Assembly: GCF_043641665.1 (NCBI RefSeq)
Contig: NC_092200.1
Location: 3,297,194 to 3,361,193 of the forward strand
DNA: 64,000 nt
DNA from: Enoplosus armatus
Lineage: Eukaryota; Chordata; Actinopteri; Centrarchiformes; Enoplosidae
Direction: 5' to 3'
How positions within the stretch are numbered: position 1 is the first letter of the stretch; each line of letters begins with the position of its first letter. Below the pieces are notes generated by a model. It searched no databases. It was not told where the DNA came from and worked only from the letters and a program-made list of their open reading frames with translations. Shown in pieces: positions 48,807 to 61,000 of this stretch. A program made the position numbers and the translations under genes.

Positions 48807-51800
48807 CTCATGCCTCTCTCACATGGTAGCAATCCCAGACAGGGGTGGGGGGGGGGGTTATTGTTCTCTTTTTGTCCTTTGCTTTAATTTTTTATTTCTT
48901 TTCTTTTCCCCCAGATTTTGATTAGGTAATAACAGATAAATACCAGTTCCCTTCAGAACACATATTTAGTGAATGCATTTATACAAAGCTACTTAATTAA
49001 ATGAATTCATCATTAATGTGGCTGATCCTAGTGGGAATTCGGCATCCAACCCCCTAACCAGAACAATGCAATGAAAGCGAAAACCTTTTATACTGTCAAT
49101 ATAATTGATTTCATGCCAAACATCACATACATTAACTCGGAGGCTTTATGTTGATATTTCCTTTGTTTACATACACGACATGTCTCCATCAGACAAGTAA
49201 ATCTTTATGTAATGCCCTTTTCAGACCGCCAAATCTCTGTCTGCATCAAATTCAAAAGAAGACTGGAGGAGGAAGTCAGCTTTGAATATTTACTTGGTCA
49301 GAAAACAGAGACTTTTTTTTTTTCAAGCTGTTTGAGAAAGAACAATAAGATATTCTTTATATAATGTTCACAAGACTAAGCCTACACAAAATCCCTGCTG
49401 ACACGAGGAGACTACAAGCCTTGCTGTCTGCACAGCACTCCCACCTGGGACTTCCAGTAGCAGTCCTGCACCTCCAACTCTGCAGCACCAACACTGGCAC
49501 AAAGTTTTAACTAAGTGGTTTAACTGTGCGGAAGGATTTAAATAACGTGCCCTCAGTGGAAAAGGTCACGCCTTGGAGGGTTTCTACTTGCTTTTTGACA
49601 TTTGGGTGTACTGTTATGTGTACCCATTTTTCTTTAAAAAAACCCGCTCTGTTTCATTTATTAAACAAGAATTCAAGAACCCATGAAATAATACAATATG
49701 AAGTTAATTTGTAGCGCAAACTGTCATCTGTGGTCCCCGGAAAATGAGAACAGATGGTGGGTAGAGGTATGAGTTCATGCTGGAAATATTACATGTGGAC
49801 TTATTGGGGGGGAAAAAAACATAACTTTTTCAGACCTCTTTGAAATGTAAACTATCAAACAGCTTTCTTTAAATGAATAAAAGTTCAGTAAATCATCAAG
49901 CAGTTAACTAAACAAAATGCGGTACAGTGCAGAGAGAAGCCAAATCAAATGACCACGTACGATGCAATTACTCACATATGACGATAACATCACACACATA
50001 CAGTATCAGTAGCTGAATATATCCTTTTTTCAGTCTTTCCCCCTCCTTTCTTCCCCTAATGGGACATGTCCAACTGCCTCCATGACACCAACTGCTTCTT
50101 CCCGTCCCCCCTGCAGGCTCCCCACCCAACTAGGAGTCACGAGTGCAGAGACAAGGACATGATCTTTCCCAAACTCCACACTCACAAACACTGCCGACCA
50201 TTTTTTACTGAAACGCCCAAACAAGCCAGATCTACCACTGCCAGGGACTGAACCCTGGGTCTCTGAAGTCTTGGGAATTCATTTTGCCCCTGCGCCTCTC
50301 GTGCTAATAGCCGCCTTTAATTCTCGATCTCAGAAGAGATTCAAAGTGAAATCCTCAGGCCAATCATGGATAAAGAGTGCCCTAATGACAAATGCCCAGC
50401 TGCCTTTAGTTTTTAGTCTTCCTAGTTAATTTCCCATCACAGTACAAAGTGCTGTGCTCAAAACCTTAAGCTATGACCCTTGTCATATAGATGAAAGAAT
50501 TGTGAAAATAGGCTGGAGCTAAATCAAGAAACGTTATATGACGTAACACTTGAAAGTGAAATACAAGCTCTGCAGAAAGCCCAGGTGAAGGATGTGCTAA
50601 TATTTATTGGTTTTGCGTAAAAGCCTTGCATGCGTGAGCGATCATCTTGTGGCAAAAGGAAAATGCTTCATTAATTCAGGTGGTTACAGGCATTTTCCTT
50701 TACTTAGTTTCTCTACTTTTCTCTTTCCTCACTTGCATGGTCAGTTCATTGAGAGTGAATACTGTCCACGCATTTGTCTGCTATATAACAGCTCTATGAT
50801 GAAACAAAGCTTCCAGGCAGATTCGAAGCAAGGATTTTTTATTAGTGAAATTACTTAGTTCTTTGAGTGAAAGAAAATTAGTTTCCTACTGTAATTCAAC
50901 AATAAAATACATTTTTTACTAGTCCAGTCAAGCGCTTTTGTGTTATCAAGGTGAAGGTACGGTGGCCCTGAAAGCTCAACGCACTGCAATTGAAGAAAAG
51001 ACAAGCAGATATAGACAGAACATGTGCAGCATTTAGAATAAAAAAAGGAAACCAAATACAGAAACGCTGTAAATCCCACAGAACACAACATATGTGAGTT
51101 TAAAAACAGTTACAGTTTTGTGTCGTTTGGGACAAACTATAACATAAGTTATTCCTGACACACACCAAACTCTCAGCACACACTACTCAATATTTCCTGC
51201 AGCTGTCTTTGACTTTCTGTCTTTTGTTATTAAAGCAGGGTTCAGTAAAAAGCTGTTATCCAGGCACAAGTAACTCTCGTGGCTTTGTTCACTCTGTAGA
51301 TTTATTGTGTCTAATCTGTGACATACCTAATGTTTAGTTATCAGTTTGAACAGCAAGGTGTTGCATTTTTTTTTTGCATGCTGCAGCTCACCGTTTTTTA
51401 ATTCCTATAGGGACCACATGGGTATGCTGTGCAAAATTGGATCCTGTGACATGCGACCTATAAATGACTCGTATTTGAACACTCAAATCAAAATGTGTCT
51501 GTTTTACTATGCCAATAAGTAAATGTCAAATTGTTCACCTGAGACAAATCTCATTATTTTGACTCCAGCAGAAGACAAAGATAGTGTCAGTATGGATGAG
51601 AGTGACGCAGAAAACTCAAATAGATGTGTGTTGAAATAAAAATGGTAATGTATTTTGTTACTGTTGTATTTTTGATGTCGGCTTATATTGACACAAAATG
51701 TGAGCTATCAAAATAAAACTACCCACATACTACTACTTCCCAGTTGGAATATGAGATAGAGACAGAAAGCCAAACCATTTTGGATGTAAGCAGCAACGTA

Positions 51801-54797
51801 CAATTGAGCACAGTGGGCTTGAATAAATGTAGCTCTGTGTTAATAAATTATGCATTTTTTTCTTTTTAGGAAAGATAATGCAACATTCCTGAAATACAAA
51901 TAGCCAAAGTACTTCATAACTTTACCTTTGCGTGCTTAATTGTTTTGTTAAACTCTGCTTCTTTCGGATGAATGAGATAAACATGTAGCTTGGATGCCAC
52001 CCTGTTTCTCTTTTACATCTTTCTACATTCTCTTTTAACAATAACAATGGCACATCATCGTTATTCTTTTTGATTAAAGTTTCATAACCAATACAGACAT
52101 GACTGGGAAGGTGCTCAAAATTTAATGCCACGTGTCAGTTATTCAAACAGAGCGGAGGGATGCGTCACACTGCGCTGAAGAACAAACTCGATTTGAATAA
52201 CCGGCAGAGATGTTTGGCTCTTTTGTGGGTAACATTACAAAATAATCATCGATTTTCACACACTTGTACTTCTGTACAATGTATGTACTTTTACTTTACT
52301 ACTTTTACACCTGACTGCTTAATAGACTCAACAATATTTTGACAAGATACTGTCAAACTGACGAATTCTGCCTCAGGTGAAAGTATTCATCACTGCTTGT
52401 GTCCATGTATCCAAGTTAAGAATATGCCCTAAAAATATCACTCTCTGAAATCTAAAACTGGAAATGAAACATTTTAAATGCACTAATATTATTGATACTA
52501 ATAAGGGATAAATTAGTCTGGTTGTCGTGGCCGGATGGGACAACATTCAAAGGATTTTTGGTTATTTATTTGTAACTATTCATGTGTGTTGGTGTTGTTA
52601 TTCTCAAGTGGTGATATTGATGCTCTCATGTTACTTACTACAACAGCTTTTTTAACATGTTGAACCTTTTGACCATAACCTTGGCAGCCTGACGATACAC
52701 ATACAATTGTGTTATTGCTAATTATTGTTAAGTGTGTTGCTCGCTCCTTTACGCTTTGCCTGGAAAGGTCACAGGTCACTGTCAGAGAACTAACCATGTG
52801 ACTTTCTGCCAAATGTAATATTCATGCATCACTACGACCGACTGAGACTAAAAAAATCCCGACTGTTTCTTTAAGGAAAGGCTTACATCTGCCCCCAAAT
52901 CAAGGCACAAAACAAAAATAAAGGTAACTCTCTATAGTGTTGAAGGTGACACCACTTCCCCATGATAGATTTCACCATTTGGTGTAAAGAGGGGGAATAA
53001 GCTGTCACAAGTGCCACTTCAAACTCCCATAAGAATAGCGTTCAAGGCAGTCCAAGGTTGCCGTGGTATTTACACATTTTTTATGCTCACCCAACCAGTG
53101 AATCACTCAACACCCCGGGGATGAAGGCAAACAGTCGTAATCCTGAAAGAGACCACTCCCATAAGGGTAGAACTGCTTAACCACAGAATTAAAGCAAACC
53201 TTATTAATAGCTTTTATTAGTGTGTTACATGTGTGTGTATCACAACCACAAAGGGGTTAAGTGGACCTAAAATATATCAATGTGCCATTTGCATTGTTCA
53301 TCTGCACCGTCCACTGTGTTGTGGATCAAAAAAGTGGAAATATAATAATACCTGGTCAACAAATGTAAGTAAACCTATAATGCCACAGCAAAAGACGTGT
53401 CATGTCCACTATACACTGCAGCTCCTGGCTCCTTTAGCAACGTCACGTTCCCACATGCTGACTGTTCGAGCCCTCAGAAGAACATGTTATCAGTTAACAT
53501 TTGGATTCTTAATTAAATGCTCGTACAATGGATTAACATCCTTTTATTTTAATTTCTTTGACATAAAGATGTTATTTTTAACCATGTGCTAATTAAGGAC
53601 TCTGTAACACACATTAACCACATAAGTCACAAATCCCAATGATGCAATTTCATGTTAACAAATCCAAATTCTATTATTTGTAATGAACTCCTGCCATATC
53701 TATTTCTGAAAAAATAAATAAATTGGTACATGGCCCGGCCGTGGAGCACATACAGCACTTAACCCCACATCACAGCTACAGAGAAGTGTTTGTCTATGTG
53801 TGAACAGAAGATGAGAGGGGGCAAAATAACTAGTCTCTGTGGGTGGAAAGGCATAATTGTTATGATAATAATTCACAGCACATCCAGCCGATCCACTAGA
53901 GCCCTGAGTAGGACTCCCTTGGTAATGGTATTTCCTCCATCTGGTGAATTATTCCTCCGACAAATTTACTTGGTTTTCATGTTAACATCTGGCCCAGAGG
54001 TGTGTTTTACCTTCTATGGTACTATGTACTTGTTAATATTGCATTATCTATTCAGATTTTCTTTGAATGTGCACACACACATGTAGATGCTGCTGCTACT
54101 TCCAGTATAGAGAACTGAAACCTACTGGAAACCAATCTAGCAACAACCACTATTTTGAAGCAGCAGCCTTCTTATAGCCAAAAAGATGTTTTTAATATTG
54201 AATAGGTTTTGGTGGGCTATCGTCATGAACAACTGAACTTACAATTTCCAATCACAGTATATATTTAGGTTACTAATACGATGTTCTGTAACACTTAAAC
54301 CACTGTATGGATGATGATGACAATGAAAGGAAAGTATTGTAAGATGGGGAAATGGAGTTTTGTTAGAATTCCTCTTCTTACTGCAGTTAAACACGTACAT
54401 TCTTTGGGCTCTCTGCTCAGAAAAGCACTAAAGGATGTTTGTAATCGAGTCAGTGCGTCTTCTTAATCACATATAACAGCAATGCTGTGCAACTGCTCCA
54501 ATTGAGATCGCTCTGTCTTGTCTTTGCACTCATTGGCTTCATTAGTTGATGTCAAAAACTGGAGGCCTAGCCCAAATTGCTTATCGACTGGGCTTTTAAC
54601 TAAATGTTACAACTGTGTATGGCATGGATGTCCTCCAAATATCTTTAACAACCATCTGCAGTAATAGAACTTAGCTCATTCAGTAAATCATAAGCAGCAT
54701 TCCTCAAATTATTATTATACTGACAATGGAAGTAATGGTATTGCCTTTAAGATTATTATTCCTATCAGCTCATTCTCTTTTCTCTTCTGTTGCCCAG
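48807..54797. other. non-coding stretch
   Basis: No supported gene. G-rich (48843-48857) and T-rich runs occur, and a CNE-like island lies at 50290-50450. The hairpin CCAGGGACTGAACCCTGG at about 50239-50256 resembles the T-arm of a tRNA but has no tRNA around it. Confidence 0.35.
50290..50450. promoter_or_regulatory. possible conserved non-coding element
   Basis: The island contains GTGCTAATAGCCGCCTTTAA, ATTCAAAGTGAAATCCTCAG, GCCAATCATGGATAAAGAGT and GCCCTAATGACAAATGCCCA. It has mixed composition with isolated CpGs, no frame and no repeat. Judged on look alone. Confidence 0.22.
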
Positions 54798-54956
54798 GCC
54801 CTAATTGTGGTATCAATTAGAGATGACAATTTTCAATTACAATTTTATGAGAGCAAGGACACTGAATGGAAATTAGGTTGCTCATTGAGAGTATGTTCAA
54901 AAGCTAAGATTCACAAACTGCAGTATTTCATTACGGCTGGCTACAAGCCTGTGTGA
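54798..54956 (+). other. weak candidate terminal exon or conserved non-coding element
   Basis: A very good acceptor (CTCTTTTCTCTTCTGTTGCCCAG-type, AG at 54796-54797) is followed by 52 codons and TGA. Part of the peptide reads VVSIRDDNFQLQFYESKD and the end reads FITAGYKPV. The same stretch is rich in TAAT/AATTG words (CCTAATTGTGG, ATCAATTAGAGATG, CAATTACAATT), so an enhancer is an equally good reading. The frame is open upstream of the acceptor as well. Unrecognised. Confidence 0.25.
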
Positions 54957-55849
54957 GTTATTCAATAAGGGGAACTGGGATAAAATCCTAAGACTGTAGA
55001 TAACCTGGTAGGGCAAAGGAGGACAAATTGTAAACAGAATAGGAATCTATTAACAATACAACAACATATTTAGATGTAATCCATTAAATAAAAAAGTATA
55101 ATACACTCAAAGTATCATTTTGATTTCTCAACTGAGAATTTTAATTGATTTTTTTATATTATCTGTCAGCTGCTTTGATACAGGAAAATCATTTAGTTTA
55201 AGGTTTAAAGACTCAAAGCATTTTAAAAGTACATTTAGATGTACAATTCTTATATAAGATGAGAGCTGGAGGTCTGGGTTGCATTTTTCTGGGAAATTAA
55301 AGTTATTATTTGGCTATTGGGGGAGGGCTATGTTTCCAGAAAAGGAGCCAAAGATGAATTAATTACATATGTAAACATAAGCTGTAATGAGAGAAGCACA
55401 TAGATGGACTAAAATGGAAACGTAGCCAGTAGGAATCACATGGATTCAACAGTAGGTCGTGTTTTACTGAGCAAAATACCGATTATTTGTGTCAAAACTG
55501 TCATTTGACCTCAACTGCCTCTTTGTGTGGGTGTAATTGGCAAGATGAGGAACATTTCAGTCTTTTTCCAAATTACATGCAGCCTTTGGCATTTTGAAAG
55601 CATAAATATTATTTTTTTTCTTAAGAAAAAAAGATGTGTGTTCCATATCACGTAAGTGGGCACATCAGACCAAATATCAGTCCCACATTTTCTCAGCCAT
55701 TCAGCTTAACAGAGAACTGTCCTCCTTGTCTTAAGATGGCACTGGATGAAAAGGACGGTGTGGCTGACACACAAGTTAAAGGTCACATGTTTAATGTTTA
55801 ATCCCTGAAACAGCCACACTGTCCCAAAACACTCAAACATTGCTGGAGT
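54957..55849. other. non-coding stretch
   Basis: AT-rich, with no supported feature. Confidence 0.4.
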
Positions 55850-56045
55850 CATTAAAGTCGAGATGAAACGGCATTTTGAGAATCGTGACGTATCTCCGAG
55901 TGAAACAGGACCTGCAGGCGGGACGTAACGTTGGGAGGAATTTGATTTGGATGTTGAAAAGAGGGCGTGTCGTGACAGACGTACCTGCTAGCTAGCTAAC
56001 GGATGAATCTTAGCTCATCTTAGCTCAAGATTGATTGATGGCTGG
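55850..56045 (+). repeat. probable dispersed fish repeat
   Basis: ATTAAAGTCGAGATGAAACG, GGCATTTTGAGAATCGTGAC, TGCTAGCTAGCTAACGGATG and the doubled CTTAGCTCATCTTAGCTCA resemble a repeat I associate with fish genomes. It is locally CpG-rich (GACGTA, GGCGGGACG), unlike its flanks. Family and ends are unknown. Confidence 0.35.
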
Positions 56046-57817
56046 ATGTCGTGGTATTGTTGGTTGAAACTGGTTGGTTCAAGCTTATGCAAGCATCATA
56101 TTTTGTTTTACAGGAAGAAAACATGATTGGACCCTTTCACACCAAAATGCTCTCAAAGTAACACATTCCCTAACATCACAAAGCCCAATTTAAATCAGTA
56201 CTTGCATTTTGATTGCCTGGCCAATATGCAGAATCTGTCTTGTTGATGTTTTAGTGTTCTTGGGTCCAATCAAAAGTTTGCAAAAACCAAAGCAAGACCC
56301 TGCCCATACAGACAGGGAATGTAAAGCTGAGATCTGGTAGGATGGGGTCATGTTTTTAGTGGGTTGGGTCTGCCTCAAATCCTCTTAAAACCTCTGAATG
56401 TCTGATTGATAAAACTGACCAGCTGAGTGATTTCACTGCTGCAGTCTAACTCTATGCAGGTGCCATAAGAACAGAGTCATTTAATTTTTTCCTTAACAGC
56501 CAGATTATGCTCTACGTTTTTTGCCCTTTTAGTCTAACGGTTTGCAGAACTATTAAAGCAGGTGCACGCGGATGTTTTAGTTACCTCAACACTACATTTG
56601 TGAAGTATTCTTTGGCGAAAGAGTGGTGGAAATTAATTAAGTGGGCCTATTCATTTTGACAATACATTGGCAACATATGTGGTTATTCTAGGACAGTCGT
56701 AGATTCAGCTACATGACAGCTGATGCTGCACACCTTGCTGGGCACCGTGGGACTGCATAGCATCTGGACATGTCTGTGTATTTGTTTGCCTTTGAAAAAG
56801 TACAGCAAGGCAGTCATTTTTTCTATTTCAGTTGACAACCCTCCTGCACATTTCACAAAATTAAATGTGACACAAGCACACATTAAATAATCACAGAGAG
56901 CAACACACAATGAACCTATTTAGTAATTGATGGTGTTCATTTTGTTTCATTCATACCATGGTGTGACTTAGAAAGTGATGTAAATACTCTACATGTAGAT
57001 GTACTTCTCACTGTTTTCTATTTTCAGTATCTAATACTGCAAGATCACAACAGAGGACCTAACCCCTGCCTTGGATTTGAGATTACTGAAATGTGTAGTT
57101 TAATCACACATTTTAACCACTTCTAAAACACCCACTTTTAAACATCTTTAAGAAGCCGTCACAGAATATTAAGCTTCCTGATAACAATCCCATCCACTCA
57201 ATTGCAGCCCAATATGGGAATTACAGTTGATTATGTCTTCCTAAGAAGAATATCTGGTTTGAATCTGCGGCTGTTATCATCAAACTTATTAAAAGGTTTG
57301 TTCTATTAAAACACTAATCCTGTTAGTGGATGATCAAACAAAGTCATATTGCCTTTGCTTCATTAATGTTCTTAGAAGAAACTAGATCAATGACATACGC
57401 AGACAAAAAAAACATGGCTGACTGGAAGCCCAAAGATGATTGCAAAAAGTTATGTTTCATATTTAGCTTAATCATCTTTGCAATATATTTCCATTAAAAG
57501 AATAACGTGGCCTCTGTATAATGTTGCACATGCTAATTCGATTAACTCAGGGCTTATTGGGTGTTTGATGGGTTGGTAGGTCTGTAACACCTTTGGTCAT
57601 GTGCACAGCTTATGAGAATTATAATATGTATGTATATTTATAGTACAACATGCAAGTACAGTTGGGAACAAGTGAGGAGGGGGCAGGTCTATGTTTGTGC
57701 ATTAAGGAAGTAGCTCAGTTGTTTTCTAACTGTAGCAGCTAAGCCTGCACATGAGTGAAGTATTTTGTGTCGTGTTTTCTTAAATCTTGAAAGGAACATT
57801 AGAAATGCCTGTTACTA
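56046..57817. other. non-coding stretch
   Basis: No supported gene or repeat. Confidence 0.4.
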
Positions 57818-58058
57818 TTTCCTAAAGCCTAAGACAATGTCTTCTAATGTCTTGTTTGGTCTGACATCTTAAATCCCAGATATATCCAATTAACTGTCAC
57901 ACAATACTAATAAAAGCAGCAAACCTTCACATTTAAGAAGATTAACGAAGGGATGTTTGGTATTTTGCTTAAAAAAACGTGTATTAATTATCAGAATCAA
58001 CATCAATTAATTTTCTGTCCATAGACTATTTGATTAATTGACTAATCGTTTCAGCTCC
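57818..58058 (+). mobile_element. hAT-type MITE, TAGGGCTGCAAC family, copy 4, 5'-truncated
   Basis: It enters the family at TTTCCTAAAGCCTAAGACAA and follows TCTTCTAATGTCTTGTTTGG, ATCCAATTAACTGTCACACA, TTCACATTTAAGAAGATTAA and TTGATTAATTGACTAATCGT, ending TTTCAGCTCCA. The left third is missing. Confidence 0.7.
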
Positions 58059-61000
58059 ATTTTATATTCAACACAGTTTCATTTAATCCGATCAGGTAGA
58101 GATGCCAACTCATGCAGCCATTTATCAATGGAGCTTCAAAGTCAAACGTTTGATGTGAAGGTTATTGTTAGATTTAGTGACATCTGGATCACGGTGGCAA
58201 TAAGACTAATACTAATAAGACTGAAACTACAAAATATACAACAAACTCGGGTAAAAACACGCTGAATATTCATATTCTTACTCACAACAATAATGAGAAA
58301 TCTTCCAAAGTCTTGACGATTGCTTGGGACTAAAAATGCTCTGGTTTATGCGACACAAATTTTATGATATAGATATTAGCACATCCAACTGTCTCAGATG
58401 CAGGGGGGGGGTTGGGAAATATCACTGGAGGGTCTTTTCTTGGGAAAAAAACAATTCTGCACGCTGCACTTACTCTGCATCACAATTTATTGATCACTGG
58501 AGGATCATGTCTCTCAATAATTGACAGTGACATGTGTAGACTCTGTCCCATTACATTCCACATATAAGACAAAGAAAAGAAAACCGGAGCACAACACGGC
58601 ACATCATTCAGTCGTTTACAACAATATTTACAAAAAAGTACATACCTAATGAATGAAAACATCAGCCTTGCAGCTTTCATAAGTCATTCACAGTTGAGTA
58701 ATCATATGAACTACTTGCATCTTGAGTGTACCATAAGTGGGTCTATAAAATCCCCAAACTCCTTAGAGCATGATAAAGTTTGCAAATTAAGAATTTCACC
58801 TCTACCACTTCTCTCTGGTAAAGTAGTTCACGTGATTACACAACTGTGAATGACTTATGCAGCTGCGAGGCTGATGTTTTTATTTATTTATTAGTCACAT
58901 TTTTGTAAATGTTGTTGTAAATAGACTTATTTTTCTTATATGTGGAATATAATGGGGCAGGAGAATGATTGACCCACCCCTGTGCACACAGAATGGGCGG
59001 AGCATTATCTGTTTCAGATCAATGTTTTGAGAATTGTTTAAAACACGGAGGTCCAGAGAGACTGTAACGTTAACAATTAATTGTGATGCCGAGCAAGAGC
59101 AGTGTGCAAGATCTGATGTTTGAGGCATCTTTTTAGTTACAGGACGACCCCCTAAGTCTTAACTAAAAGCAGTATCGCATTAAGACTTGTTTTATTTGAG
59201 TTCCATTGGAAGGTCTTTGTACTGCTTTAAATTACATGCAGGACGATTTCAAGGAGCAATTTCTGATCTGTCCACAGGAAGTGACAGTGCCAGATCAGTT
59301 TAAAGAATTGCATCAATTATTTTCTCTCCTTATTTCCAAGCCACTAAGACAAAAAGAAGAGACTTAGTTTGGCTGTACAGTATATCACTGTTGGGTATAA
59401 ATTCCACACCACAGACTAAATTAAATTGTCACTCCAACATAAGCCATTCAAATTATTGTTTTTCATTTATGAAGAAAAACTATTTTCTTATCCTCAGTGG
59501 TGATAGGTGGCTATGTATGTCAACCGCTAAAAGATTGTCTCTGGATGAGGAGGTGGAGACAAGCGAGGCCTCAGGCACGTGTTTCTGAACAGTGAAAATA
59601 ATTGAATTGTGTAAAGGAGAATGTAATTGTTTCTGGAGAGAAAAAAAGGAAGAGCAATGCAACGGCAGAGCACTGCTGTATGCATCATAGCCTGGTGTGA
59701 GACAAAAAACAACTGCCTGCAGTCTTAAAATGAATAGTGGAGGCACACTGCCCTCAAAGTCTCTTAATAAAGATTCAGGATTTAGGAATGTTGCTTGAGT
59801 TGTAAACATCTACTTTGAACATGGCCTGTATGCAAGACAAAAAATTGTGTCCAAGCTTAACATGGCGCACAACAACAGACACACACAATCTCTCCTCTTC
59901 TGTAAAGCTTTTCTTGCAGCATGATGGCTGGGGAGAGGCAGCCTCTCCTCACTTCTAGTCTGCAACAACATGCACATGATTTCCCTCATGATGTTATTTG
60001 ACCTTTCTTGACACAGCATTCATTGTTCTCCTTCTATCCTCGTGAATCAAAACATACGCAAATCTATGTCTTGTCCAGAGCGTCTCCTCTGCAACATAAG
60101 ACATGTGATTGCACACGTAAGACATGTGGTTTCTCTATTTATACACATACAGAAGGAAAGGTCTGACACCTCTCCAGGCAAAGCTCTTTTATGACTTACT
60201 TGTGCTTTTTCCAATATCAAGGTGAAGAGATGCATAAGATTGTGATGAACAAAGTATGATTAAAACAGAAATTTCCCTTACATCGCCTCCCCCTTTGAGT
60301 AATTTCAAGAAGACCTTCCTGTAAAAAGAAGGTCACAGGTTCAATGCCTGCAACAGCCACTGTAAGTCCTTAATAACTGTATATAAATACAGTAAACCCG
60401 TCCTTGATCACCTGCTGCATGATTTCAGCGAATACTGCACAATTCAAAGACTACGTCTGCTTACAGCACACAAAAAAAACATTCCAGAAATCTATCCAAG
60501 GGTAGAGTGCATGTTGTTTCATCCTGCAGGGGAAAAATGGAACTACAAGCCATTATATTGAATTTCTTTTTTCAAACAGTAGGAGGTGAACTAACTAAAA
60601 CAAGTGAGCTCAACCCGAAAGCCAATTCAATATCGTGGTTTAATTGAAGATGTGAAACAGATTTATCTGATATTAGATTAGAAAGTACTGCCCTCAGGTG
60701 GAAGGATCAATTACTACAAAAGATTGAATTGTCTCATAGTCTCTTTGCTCTGCGCATAATTAGATAGATGCAGTGTGAGGAACAGTGCGCCGCAAAAACA
60801 CAGACACACACACACAGAGACAGGGACTGGAAGACTTATAATACACGGAGGCACTGCACATCCACATACGTTGCTGCATTTGTATATAGATATATTTGTG
60901 TAGATGCAGTGCAGATGGAAAAATCGAAGTAGAGACTCCTGCAAAGAACAGAATAGAAAGTGATAAAATACAACAGAATAAACCTTCATAAGTGATGCAT

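Noticed and set aside
50239..50256. tRNA T-arm-like hairpin (minus strand GGTTCAGTCC)
   Set aside because: The loop has six bases rather than seven, and no acceptor stem, D arm or anticodon arm surrounds it.
60338..60375. B-box-like GGTTCAATGCC suggesting a tRNA or SINE
   Set aside because: No A box or tRNA fold was found. At most it is a small SINE fragment.
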